Below the pieces are notes generated by a model. The model was not told where the DNA came from and did not search any database. It saw only the letters and a program-made list of their open reading frames with translations. Of a DNA stretch of 64,000 bases, positions 56,154 to 62,781 are shown piece after piece; the stretch's first letter is position 1; the number at the start of each line of letters is the position of its first letter. Source of the stretch: Gilvibacter sp. SZ-19 (GTDB taxonomy: Bacteria; Bacteroidota; Bacteroidia; Flavobacteriales; Flavobacteriaceae); the NCBI RefSeq assembly GCF_002163875.1, contig NZ_CP019333.1:2534864-2598863 (forward strand), given 5' to 3'. Position numbers and translations under genes: made by a program.

Positions 56154-57323
56154 ATGGCCCAAGGAAAACTCGGCTTAAATACCGTTTGCACGCACACAGG
56201 GGAAGTCCCTGACGAGCAGTTCAAAGGAGCGATATCGCCCATATATCTCAGCAGTTCTTACGCCTATGAAGGCGTTGATGTTAAGCGCTATCCGCGCTAT
56301 TTCAATACGCCCAACCAAGAAGGACTGTCTAAAAAAGTAGCCGCATTAGAGGGCACAGAGGCCGGCCTGATCTTTGGTAGTGGAATGGCTGCTGTGAGCA
56401 CAACCCTGATGGCCTTTTTGCAAAAAGGAGATCATGTGGTCTTGCAAGAGGCGCTCTACGGAGGTACTTATAATTTGGTTGTGGAGGAATTTGAGAAGTT
56501 CGGGATCGACTATAGCTTTACCCAAGGACTCAGTGAGGCGGCTTTTGAGACTGCCATTACCGACAAGACCAAAGTGATCTATGTGGAAACGCCATCTAAT
56601 CCGCTCATGAAAGTGACAGACCTGGCAATGATAGGTCGATTGGCTAAGAAACACGGCCTGGTGAGCATGATAGACAATACATTTGCATCTCCCATAAATC
56701 AGACACCCAAAGATTTTGGGATCGACATTATGATCCACAGTGCGACCAAATATATGGGTGGGCACAGCGACATTTGTGCAGGAGCGGTGGCAGCTTCTCA
56801 GGAGCATATTGATAGGATATGGAACTTGGCCAAGAACTTTGGTGGTAGCCTGAGTGATATGACTGTCTGGATGTTGGAACGCAGCATGAAGACCATGGCC
56901 TTACGCGTAAAGCAGCAGAATAAGAATGCACTAGAGATGGCCAAATGGCTAGATGCCCGAGAGGAAATAGGACGGGTGTATTATCCAGGTTTGGAGTCGC
57001 ATCCGGATCACGAACTGGCTAAACGACAAATGCGTGGATTTAGCGGCATGATGTCCTTTGAGCTGGCAGCCGGGATCAATGCCGAGGCCTTTTTAGAAGC
57101 CCTTAGCTTAATAAAACCCTCGATGAGTTTGGCGGGAGTGGAGTCTACCATGTTGTTGCCGAGTAAGACCTCTCATTTCTTGTTGGGAGAAGAAGAACGC
57201 GCTAGACAAGGAATCTCAGAACAACTTATTCGATTCTCTGTAGGTATAGAAGAAGTAGAAGACATTCAGGCCGATATAGTCGCTGCATTGCAAAAGACAG
57301 CGCAAATACAAACTGTAAATTAA
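56154..57323 (+). CDS. Trans-sulfuration PLP enzyme (cystathionine gamma-synthase/lyase family)
   Basis: A 389-residue Cys/Met-metabolism PLP enzyme. Key parts are ISPIYLSSSYAYE, the phosphate loop GSGMAAVSTTL, YVETPSNPLMKVTD, the cofactor Asp region MIDNTFASP, and the PLP Lys in IHSATKYMGGHSDI. In this family, residues around the active site decide between cystathionine gamma-synthase, beta/gamma-lyase and methionine gamma-lyase, and I cannot separate them by eye. It diverges from hutI and is followed, 6 bases later, by bshB1. That pairing would suit cysteine supply for bacillithiol, an inference from position only. Confidence 0.9.
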   Translation: MAQGKLGLNTVCTHTGEVPDEQFKGAISPIYLSSSYAYEGVDVKRYPRYFNTPNQEGLSKKVAALEGTEAGLIFGSGMAAVSTTLMAFLQKGDHVVLQEALYGGTYNLVVEEFEKFGIDYSFTQGLSEAAFETAITDKTKVIYVETPSNPLMKVTDLAMIGRLAKKHGLVSMIDNTFASPINQTPKDFGIDIMIHSATKYMGGHSDICAGAVAASQEHIDRIWNLAKNFGGSLSDMTVWMLERSMKTMALRVKQQNKNALEMAKWLDAREEIGRVYYPGLESHPDHELAKRQMRGFSGMMSFELAAGINAEAFLEALSLIKPSMSLAGVESTMLLPSKTSHFLLGEEERARQGISEQLIRFSVGIEEVEDIQADIVAALQKTAQIQTVN

Positions 57324-57329
57324 GAGCAT

Positions 57330-58046
57330 TTGAAATTAGATATACTGGCCATAGGAGCGCATCCGGACGATGTTGAATTGGGTTGCGGAGCCACGGTGGC
57401 AAAAGAAATAGCAGCAGGTAAGAAAGTAGGTATCTTGGATCTTACTCGTGGAGAACTCGGCACCCGAGGCACCCCAGAGATCAGAGAACAAGAGGCCAAG
57501 GCGGCTGCAGCAATACTTGGAGTAGAGGTGCGAGAAAATCTGGCCATTCCAGATGGGTTCTTTACCAATTCTAAAGAGAATCAGCTCAAGATCATTGAAA
57601 TATTGCGCAAATACCAACCGGATATTGTGCTTTGCAATGCTGTAGATGACAGGCACATTGACCACGGCAAAGGCGCCAAACTGGCCAGCGATGCTTGTTT
57701 TTTGAGCGGGTTACGCCGAATAGAGACCACCCATAATGGACAGCAGCAACAAGCCTGGAGACCTAAGTTGGTTTACCATTATATTCAATGGAAGAACTTA
57801 GAACCCGATTTTGTGGTGAACGTGGGTGATTTCATTAAAAAGAAAGAAGAAGCTGTCTTTGCCTACACGAGTCAGTTTTACGATCCGAATAGCGACGACC
57901 CGTCTACGCCAATAAGCAGCTCTAATTTTAAAGAGAGCATAAGTTACAGAGCTAGAGACCTGGGGCGTTTGATAGGTGTGGACTACGCCGAAGGATTCAC
58001 GGTAGAACGCTATGTGGCCGTAGACAGCTTATACGATTTGAAGTAA
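57330..58046 (+). CDS. bshB1: Bacillithiol biosynthesis deacetylase BshB1
   Basis: A 238-residue LmbE-like zinc deacetylase that removes the acetyl from GlcNAc-malate, a step in making the thiol bacillithiol. Metal-site motifs are AIGAHPDDVELGCG, then RGELGTRGTPEIREQEA, and DDRHIDHGKGAKLA near the middle. The TTG start at 57330 (KLDILAIGAHPDD) fits other BshB1. It is closely linked to the trans-sulfuration gene. A C-terminal stretch (SYRARDLGRLIGVDYAEGF) is the BshB1 signature that separates it from other PIG-L proteins. Confidence 0.94.
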   Translation: MKLDILAIGAHPDDVELGCGATVAKEIAAGKKVGILDLTRGELGTRGTPEIREQEAKAAAAILGVEVRENLAIPDGFFTNSKENQLKIIEILRKYQPDIVLCNAVDDRHIDHGKGAKLASDACFLSGLRRIETTHNGQQQQAWRPKLVYHYIQWKNLEPDFVVNVGDFIKKKEEAVFAYTSQFYDPNSDDPSTPISSSNFKESISYRARDLGRLIGVDYAEGFTVERYVAVDSLYDLK

Positions 58047-58065
58047 AATTTTTTTGGCCCGCATA

Positions 58066-58096
58066 TTGCGCTGTGGAATTAAAGTGATTATATTTG
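58066..58096 (+). promoter_or_regulatory. Promoter of tRNA-His
   Basis: TTG (58066-58068), 20-base spacer, TATATTTG (58089-58096) matches the Bacteroidota consensus exactly. Transcription would start near 58103, about 34 bases ahead of the tRNA, leaving a short 5' leader for RNase P. Confidence 0.65.
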
Positions 58097-58136
58097 CCTC
58101 CGCTTATTAGCAAACCAGTATGATAATCGAAAAATG

Positions 58137-58210
58137 GTGGTTGTAGCTCAGCTGGTTAGAGCGCTGGATTGTGGTTCCAGAGGTCGCCGGTTCGAACCCG
58201 GTCTTCCACC
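58137..58210 (+). tRNA. tRNA-His (GTG anticodon)
   Basis: A complete cloverleaf can be drawn: acceptor GTGGTTG, D stem GCTC/GAGC, anticodon stem CTGGA/TCCAG with loop TTGTGGT, so anticodon GTG (58171-58173) for His, T stem GCCGG/CCGGT with loop TTCGAAC, acceptor CTTCCAC and discriminator C. An encoded G at 58136 provides the G-1 typical of tRNA-His, pairing with C73. The acceptor stem has two U-U mismatches (positions 5-68 and 6-67). The 3' CCA is not encoded. Promoter upstream and terminator downstream are both clear. Confidence 0.95.
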
Positions 58211-58214
58211 CAGT

Positions 58215-58248
58215 AAAGCCTTCGCACGCATGTGCGAGGGCTTTTTTT
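58215..58248 (+). terminator. tRNA-His terminator
   Basis: AAAGCCTTCGCAC (58215-58227) pairs over 13 bp (one G-T) with GTGCGAGGGCTTT (58232-58244) across a GCAT loop, with further T to 58248. Its flanks AGTAAAGCC and GGCTTTTTTTGTACGC closely match the minus-strand units of the tandem array that follows. Confidence 0.9.
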
Positions 58249-58286
58249 GTACGCCAAAGCGATGCTTGCATTAGCTTTGAGCGGAC

Positions 58287-58318
58287 AAAAAAAGACCCCA
58301 ACGGCGAAGCCGTTGAGG
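58287..58318 (-). terminator. Array unit 1 hairpin A, minus-strand terminator form
   Basis: On the minus strand, CAACGGC-TTC-GCCGTTG followed by GGGTCTTTTTTT reads as an intrinsic terminator. No minus-strand gene lies upstream of it. Confidence 0.7.
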
Positions 58319-58417
58319 CTTTACTAGCAGGTTCCTCCTCACGGATCACAGCCATTTGCGCAGCAAATGGCTGTAACGCGAACTTCTGGATTCAGCTTGC
58401 ATCAGCTTTGAGCGGAC

Positions 58418-58449
58418 AAAAAAAGACCCCAACGGCGAAGCCGTTGAGG
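58418..58449 (-). terminator. Array unit 2 hairpin A, minus-strand terminator form
   Basis: Same stem and U tract as unit 1, 131 bases further on. Confidence 0.7.
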
Positions 58450-58548
58450 CTTTACTAGCAGGTTCCCCCTTTCCGGATCACAGCCATTTACGAAGGAAAT
58501 GGCTGTAACGCGACCTCTTGGTTCAGTCTGCTCCAGCTTTGAGCGGAC

Positions 58549-58578
58549 AAAAAAAGAACTGCAATCGTAGATTGCAGT
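58549..58578 (-). terminator. Array unit 3 hairpin A, minus-strand terminator form with replaced stem
   Basis: ACTGCAATC-TAC-GATTGCAGT then TCTTTTTTT on the minus strand. The nine-bp stem shares no sequence with that of units 1 and 2, although the flanks are the same. Confidence 0.7.
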
Positions 58579-58744
58579 GGGCTTTACTAGCAGGTTCCCC
58601 CTCCCGGATCACAGCCATTTGAGAATCAAATGGCTGTAACGCGAACCGTGGAGTTTTCAAACAAGTTTATGTCGAAATATCTCTTTATATTTCGATAGAT
58701 AGTATATTCTAAATAAATCTCTCCCCAGCCATATTAACTATCAA

Positions 58745-59206
58745 ATGAAAATTAATTTTAACATTCTCGTATTATTTTTTGTTTTCAATAACTGCACAGG
58801 CCAATTCAATTCTGATAATTGGAAGAATGCCTCATCAGCTATAGAATCTCGAGATAATATTCGCAAGAATATGGTCCAAGACTTAATGGATAACCACTTA
58901 AAAGAATCGATGACTAAAGAACAGATTCTTGAGATGCTAGGCACTCCTAACAATAGTTCTACTGAGAATCGTGTAGATCGGAAGGTAGCGAAGACTTTAC
59001 CGGATTCTCTATCGGCTAAAAAAATAGTTAAACTTCCAAAGCAAGATCAAGCGAATCGAATAGAAGAACTGGCGAAATGGAGAAAAGCTCATGCCGAGAC
59101 AATGGATTTATTTATCTATAATATAGGTTGGGCGGAAATGGATCCAGTATTCTTGTATGTCCGCTTCGAAGATTCCAAGGTTATCGATTATTGGACAGGT
59201 AAGTGA
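58745..59206 (+). CDS. SmpA/OmlA-like small secreted protein
   Basis: A 153-residue protein with signal sequence (NFNILVLFFVFNNCTG; the Cys may be a lipoprotein anchor). The core resembles the SmpA/BamE/OmlA fold: LKESMTKEQILEMLGTPNN, then a long insertion, and LFIYNIGWAEMDPVFLYVRF as the closing sheet. It is clearly more AT-rich than its neighbours, and stands alone between the hairpin array and a GC-rich element, so it may be laterally acquired. Its function is unknown; BamE-like folds often act in envelope assembly. Confidence 0.7.
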   Translation: MKINFNILVLFFVFNNCTGQFNSDNWKNASSAIESRDNIRKNMVQDLMDNHLKESMTKEQILEMLGTPNNSSTENRVDRKVAKTLPDSLSAKKIVKLPKQDQANRIEELAKWRKAHAETMDLFIYNIGWAEMDPVFLYVRFEDSKVIDYWTGK

Positions 59207-59218
59207 TACAACCCCGTA

Positions 59219-59330
59219 CCCCCGCGCCAGCGATAGTAGCGTAAACCCCACAGTGAGTATAACGAGCGAGGAGTTGCAGCGAATAGCGCGACCGTGAAGT
59301 GAACTTGTTCTACTTCACGGGGCGCCCAAC
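59219..59330. other. GC-rich structured intergenic element
   Basis: This 110-base stretch is strongly GC-rich (GCGCCAGCGATAGTAGCG, then AGTTGCAGCGAATAGCGCGA) within an AT-rich neighbourhood. It ends with a strong hairpin: CCGTGAAGT (59292-59300) pairs with ACTTCACGG (59312-59320) over an 11-base loop, inside GCGC arms (GCGCGA and GGCGCC). There is no T run, so it is not a typical terminator. It could be an RNA or DNA element or a repeat-family member. I cannot name it. Confidence 0.6.
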
Positions 59331-59460
59331 ATAAACGTCAAGCAGGTCACTTACCCTATGTGAATAGTTATATAAGTCACTTAAAGGGAATTGTTTAACT
59401 TGTAGCATCACAATACACCTTTGAAAGTCAAAGACCTAAGTGTTCAATAAAATATATCTA

Positions 59461-60129
59461 ATGAAATCTATACTTGTTATTTTAAGTACTCTGGTTCTAA
59501 GTTCCGGTCTGGCTCAGGACAATTGCAGCAGTTTGTATCCGACTACAGAGGGGCAGACGCTGGTTATTCATCAATTGGATAAAAGAGGGCGATTAGAGAC
59601 CATAATCGACTACACCATAACCGATGTACATTCGGGTGGGATGACCATAAACACAGAGATCAAAGACAAACGCGGCAGGAGCATTACCCAAAGTAGTTTC
59701 GACGCTATTTGTGAGGGGGGAGTGACGCGTCTGGATCCGACCTCACTTATGTCTGCACAAATACGACAGTATGAAGGGATGGAATACAGTATAAGCGGAG
59801 ACGATATCTTTTATCCGAATTCCTTAAGTGTGGGTCAGGAGCTACCAGATGCTTCGATAGAGATGCGGGTAGATGCAGGGGTAATGGCTATTACGACCAC
59901 CATTACTATGACAGATCGGAAGGTAATTGCCTTAGAAACCCTTACCACAGCAGCAGGAACCTTTGAATGCTATGTCGTGACCTATACCAACAGTGTCAGC
60001 GTTGGTGGCATGCGACAGAATTTGACTGCCAAACAATGGATAGCCGAAGGCGTAGGGATGATCAAAGAAGAATCTTATAAGGCCAATGGCAATTTAATGA
60101 CGCAAAGTGTATTGCATGAAATTCGTTAA
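59461..60129 (+). CDS. Secreted TapB-like (DUF3108-like) protein
   Basis: A 222-residue exported protein (signal MKSILVILSTLVLSSGLAQ). The ATG at 59461 is chosen over GTG 59440. The mature beta-rich domain (NCSSLYPTTEGQTLVIHQLD, then YTITDVHSGGMTINTEIKD, LTTAAGTFECYVVTYTNSV, KQWIAEGVGMIKEES) follows the DUF3108/TapB pattern, in which a GTF(E/D)CxxV strand and a W-x-A-x-GVG strand are conserved. Two Cys (DNCSS and ICEGG) may form a disulfide. Function unknown; likely periplasmic or outer-membrane associated. Confidence 0.75.
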   Translation: MKSILVILSTLVLSSGLAQDNCSSLYPTTEGQTLVIHQLDKRGRLETIIDYTITDVHSGGMTINTEIKDKRGRSITQSSFDAICEGGVTRLDPTSLMSAQIRQYEGMEYSISGDDIFYPNSLSVGQELPDASIEMRVDAGVMAITTTITMTDRKVIALETLTTAAGTFECYVVTYTNSVSVGGMRQNLTAKQWIAEGVGMIKEESYKANGNLMTQSVLHEIR

Positions 60130-60138
60130 TGGCATGTA

Positions 60139-60690
60139 TTAGTTATCACCTATTAGAATCAATTCGTTATAATGATAGGTAGATAAATACTCCTTACGTA
60201 GCGATTCTAAAAACTCAGAAACTTCTATAACTTGCTCATTTTCTGGATGTAATAGGTCCTTTAATGCCGCATCGCGAACGGTAATTACTATGTACCAATG
60301 ACCATTGCGCGTGCTGTGTTGGTCTTGAAAAATAGGTTCGTTTCCGTTGTCTTCACGTTTGGCATCTAGTAGTATAGGAATAAGGTTAATAGTTTTGGTA
60401 GTGCGTTCGCATTCGTAAAAACTTAAATACAATGCTTTACCATTGAGTTCCACGGGTATATTGAATTCTTCTTCCGAGAAGTTCAAGTCGAATTTACTAT
60501 TGATGTAATAGTAAAATTCGTTCGCAGACTTCGGGTCTTCGAAAACGAAACCATATCCTGAGGGTAGCTCTTTGGAAAACTTTTTAGTCGCTATTAATTC
60601 ATAAGATTCAATACTTGGTGCAAAACTTAAAGGAATGCATCCTTGAAGCGTAAGAATAAGAATAATGAATTTGACTACTTTTTTGGTCAT
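60139..60690 (-). CDS. Hypothetical lipoprotein
   Basis: A 183-residue lipoprotein (lipobox ILTLQGC about residue 17). The mature part has SYELIATKKFSKELPSGYGF, then a long middle with YYYINSKFDLNFSEEEFNIP and a C-terminal strand/helix HWYIVITVRDAALKDLLHPE. I recognise no family. It is AT-rich relative to neighbours and converges with the TapB-like gene with 9 bases between stops. No clear terminator lies between them. Confidence 0.7.
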   Translation of the reverse strand: MTKKVVKFIILILTLQGCIPLSFAPSIESYELIATKKFSKELPSGYGFVFEDPKSANEFYYYINSKFDLNFSEEEFNIPVELNGKALYLSFYECERTTKTINLIPILLDAKREDNGNEPIFQDQHSTRNGHWYIVITVRDAALKDLLHPENEQVIEVSEFLESLRKEYLSTYHYNELILIGDN

Positions 60691-60755
60691 GCCCGAAAAT
60701 TATCAAAAATCGCGCCAGGGCCTTAAGAGCAGTTTAATGCACAAGGCAACAAACC

Positions 60756-60784
60756 AAAAAACCCCGGAATCTCCGGGGTTTTTC
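60756..60784 (-). terminator. Terminator of the HhH lipoprotein operon
   Basis: CCCCGGA (60762-60768) pairs with TCCGGGG (60772-60778) in a very strong short hairpin, extended by the A/T flanks that give the minus-strand U tract. Confidence 0.85.
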
Positions 60785-60801
60785 ATTGTATTTAAAAGGT
60801 C

Positions 60802-61497
60802 TTAGTTCTTTAGATAAACCAATCGCTCCAAACGGGCCAATTCCTTGTCGTCCACATATTTTCCGATCTCCTTGCGGAACTGCTCCATACTGGTGTACGG
60901 GCGATACTCTTCGAACTCGTGAGTCATTCTATCGCCAACACCTGGCAAGGCCTTGATATCTTCTTTAGAAGCTGTGTTGAGCTCAACCGGCACAAAGACA
61001 TAGTTCAGGTAATATTCCACTTGCGCCTCGTCTACATACTTGCCGATCTCTTTGCGGAACTGCGCCACAGAGGTATAAGGTCTATACTCCTCGAATTCGT
61101 GGGCCATTTTATCGCCTACTCCCGGGATCTGTTTAAAATCGGCCTCCGGAGTGGTGTTTAGGTTAAAGGGAACAAAGATCTTTTTGTACATATTCTCTTT
61201 GCTAACGTCTTCTCCTAATTGCGCAGCAAAGTCAGCAAGCGTCAAATACGGGCGGTTCTCGATCACCTTGGTGGCAAGCTCCTCTGACATACCAATACCT
61301 TGAAGTTCTTCTGCCGTGGCCAGGTTTGCGTTTAAAACAACGGTAGCCGTATTTTCAGTTGCTTCGGATTTTTGCTCCGTAGCAGTAGTTTCTGTGGTAG
61401 TTTCTTCCGTGGTCTCTGCCTGTTTTTCTGATTTACATGCAGTAAAGCTCAGGGATGCAACTAAGGTCACTAGGAATAATTTGTGCAAAGTTTTCAT
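60802..61497 (-). CDS. Lipoprotein with three tandem helix-hairpin-helix units
   Basis: A 231-residue lipoprotein (lipobox SLSFTAC, Cys 21) with a Thr/Glu-rich linker (22-52). Three units of about 60 residues follow: a diverged one (from about 55, LNANLATAEELQGIGM), then two nearly identical ones (LNTTPEADFKQIPGVGDKM at 113 and LNTASKEDIKALPGVGDRM at 173), each with EFEEYRPYTS and QFRKEIGKYVD. The IPGVG/LPGVG core is the ComEA-type helix-hairpin-helix that binds DNA backbone. Exported, it could bind extracellular or incoming DNA, though structural use of HhH is also possible. It overlaps the upstream membrane gene by 4 bases. Confidence 0.85.
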   Translation of the reverse strand: MKTLHKLFLVTLVASLSFTACKSEKQAETTEETTTETTATEQKSEATENTATVVLNANLATAEELQGIGMSEELATKVIENRPYLTLADFAAQLGEDVSKENMYKKIFVPFNLNTTPEADFKQIPGVGDKMAHEFEEYRPYTSVAQFRKEIGKYVDEAQVEYYLNYVFVPVELNTASKEDIKALPGVGDRMTHEFEEYRPYTSMEQFRKEIGKYVDDKELARLERLVYLKN

Positions 61498-61919
61498 GAT
61501 TTTTTATTGATTAATAAGGTGTAAGAATATCCAATTAGTGCTAATGCGATCATACTGCCAGGGGCTAGAGCAGGTAGGGCTCCTGCCAGACTTTCGGTAA
61601 ACAGCTCCCAGCCTGCAGCTCCGGGTTTCATCTCCAATTCAAACTCGTAATTGGCTTCTAGATGAAGATAGATCCCCACCAGACCGCTTAAGGCATTCAA
61701 GCCTAAAACGGCTTTAAAGACTACAAGGCTATGGCTACTTGGCCTAAACAAAACTACTGCAAAACTCAGTAGGGCAGCTGCCAGACAGAGTAGCGGAATA
61801 AGCTGTAAGCTATCTTCGTAATGATCTAGCAGATAAAGCTCCATAGCCGTGCCTATCACCATAAAAAGCAGGGCGATAACTAGGATTTTATTGACCGATC
61901 TGTGCTGTATTTTTTGCAT
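61494..61919 (-). CDS. Four-helix membrane protein, unknown function
   Basis: A 141-residue membrane protein started at ATG 61919 (MQKIQHRSVNKIL). Helices are ILVIALLFMVIGTAMEL, LIPLLCLAAALLSFAVVLF, LVVFKAVLGLNALSGLVGIYL and PGSMIALALIGYSYTLLI, with a large periplasmic loop (ANYEFELEMKPGAAGWELF). It overlaps the HhH lipoprotein gene by 4 bases (ATGA-type overlap), so they are translated together. I recognise no family. Confidence 0.7.
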   Translation of the reverse strand: MQKIQHRSVNKILVIALLFMVIGTAMELYLLDHYEDSLQLIPLLCLAAALLSFAVVLFRPSSHSLVVFKAVLGLNALSGLVGIYLHLEANYEFELEMKPGAAGWELFTESLAGALPALAPGSMIALALIGYSYTLLINKKS

Positions 61920-62109
61920 AAGCCAGACAAAAGTACGGTAGGCCATCGGCTTAAAAAAATTATTTAGACAAATTCTAAATAAAAGTTTTAAGACCTAGAA
62001 TGCCCTCCTGGCTTGGTCCTTCTAATTCAAGATTTTAACTACCTTTAAAATAGCAAGTATTACCTAAAAAGCGATACTTACTATAGCTACTAAACTAACA
62101 CCGTACACC

Positions 62110-62781
62110 ATGAGACCATTTTCCTTTCTAGTAATAGGCCTAGGGCTGAGCTGTATTATATCATGCAAAGAAGCTAATAAAAACAATAGCTCAGACACAG
62201 AGCAAGTAACAGTTGTTGATACGGCCGCGGTTGCTCAGGTGAATTATATACCTATCGCTTCGGATGAGGCCTTGATACAAACGGCACTGCTAGCTGCGCC
62301 AGAAGCGGGAAGGGCAGGAGCTAAGGTTATTGGCTACAATGCAGCGGGAGAATTTGTGACCTTTAGAGAAGGGACCAATGAGTTTATTGTTTTGGTAGAC
62401 GATAGCAGTCGCAAAGGATTCAATGCGGCCTGTTACCATAAGGATCTGGAGCCGTTCATGGCGCGTGGTCGTGCCCTGCGGGCGGAAGGTAAAAGTCCAG
62501 ATGAGATCTTCGCCATCCGTGAGGCTGAGGCCAAGGCAGGGACGCTACCAATTCCCACCGGAGCCACCTTGCATATCTATTTTGGGCCAAGTACGAACTA
62601 CGACCCGGAGAGCGGCGCTGTAGAGAAGGCTAAATTGCGTTATGTAGTCTATATGCCCTTTGCCACTGCAGAGTCTACAGGCTTACCGGAATCTCCCATA
62701 GCGGCGAATCATCCCTGGATCATGAACCCTGGAACCCACAGAGCGCATATCATGATCTCACCGATAAATGGTGACCAATAG
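62110..62781 (+). CDS. Hypothetical lipoprotein
   Basis: A 223-residue lipoprotein (lipobox LSCIISC, Cys about 20). Mature sequence motifs include ALIQTALLAAPEAGRAGAKVIGYN, FVTFREGTNEFIVLVDDSS, CYHKDLEPFMARGRALRAEG and NHPWIMNPGTHRAHIMI. Two Cys, AACYHKD and the anchor, are present. The arrangement is reminiscent of secreted proteins that bind small molecules, but I recognise no family. It stands alone with about 160 bases upstream and 198 downstream. Confidence 0.7.
   Translation: MRPFSFLVIGLGLSCIISCKEANKNNSSDTEQVTVVDTAAVAQVNYIPIASDEALIQTALLAAPEAGRAGAKVIGYNAAGEFVTFREGTNEFIVLVDDSSRKGFNAACYHKDLEPFMARGRALRAEGKSPDEIFAIREAEAKAGTLPIPTGATLHIYFGPSTNYDPESGAVEKAKLRYVVYMPFATAESTGLPESPIAANHPWIMNPGTHRAHIMISPINGDQ

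Larger units (their letters stand above)
58262..58654. repeat. Three tandem 131-base repeats with paired hairpins
   Basis: The box AGCTTTGAGCGGACAAAAAAAG recurs at 58273, 58404 and 58535, exactly 131 bases apart. Each unit then has hairpin A, the box GGCTTTACTAGCAGGTTC, a C/T-rich link, CGGATCACAGCCATTT, hairpin B and TAACGCGA. Hairpin B keeps the arm ACAGCCATTT/AAATGGCTGT while loop-proximal bases co-vary. Hairpin A is CAACGGC/GCCGTTG in units 1 and 2 but ACTGCAATC/GATTGCAGT in unit 3. On the minus strand every hairpin A is followed by seven T. No open reading frame that looks like a protein fills the units. Confidence 0.9.

Noticed and set aside
58107-58355. Minus-strand open frame of 82 codons across tRNA-His
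   Set aside because: It is the antisense of the tRNA and terminator and has no protein-like features.
58171-58458. Open frame of 95 codons running through tRNA-His and the first array unit
   Set aside because: It starts inside the tRNA and reads the repeats as protein; repeated peptides such as KKxPxGEA simply mirror the DNA repeats. No ribosome-binding site or domain supports it.
58262-58654. CRISPR array
   Set aside because: Units are 131 bases with hairpins and fixed linkers, not 24-48-base repeats with unique spacers, and there are no cas genes.
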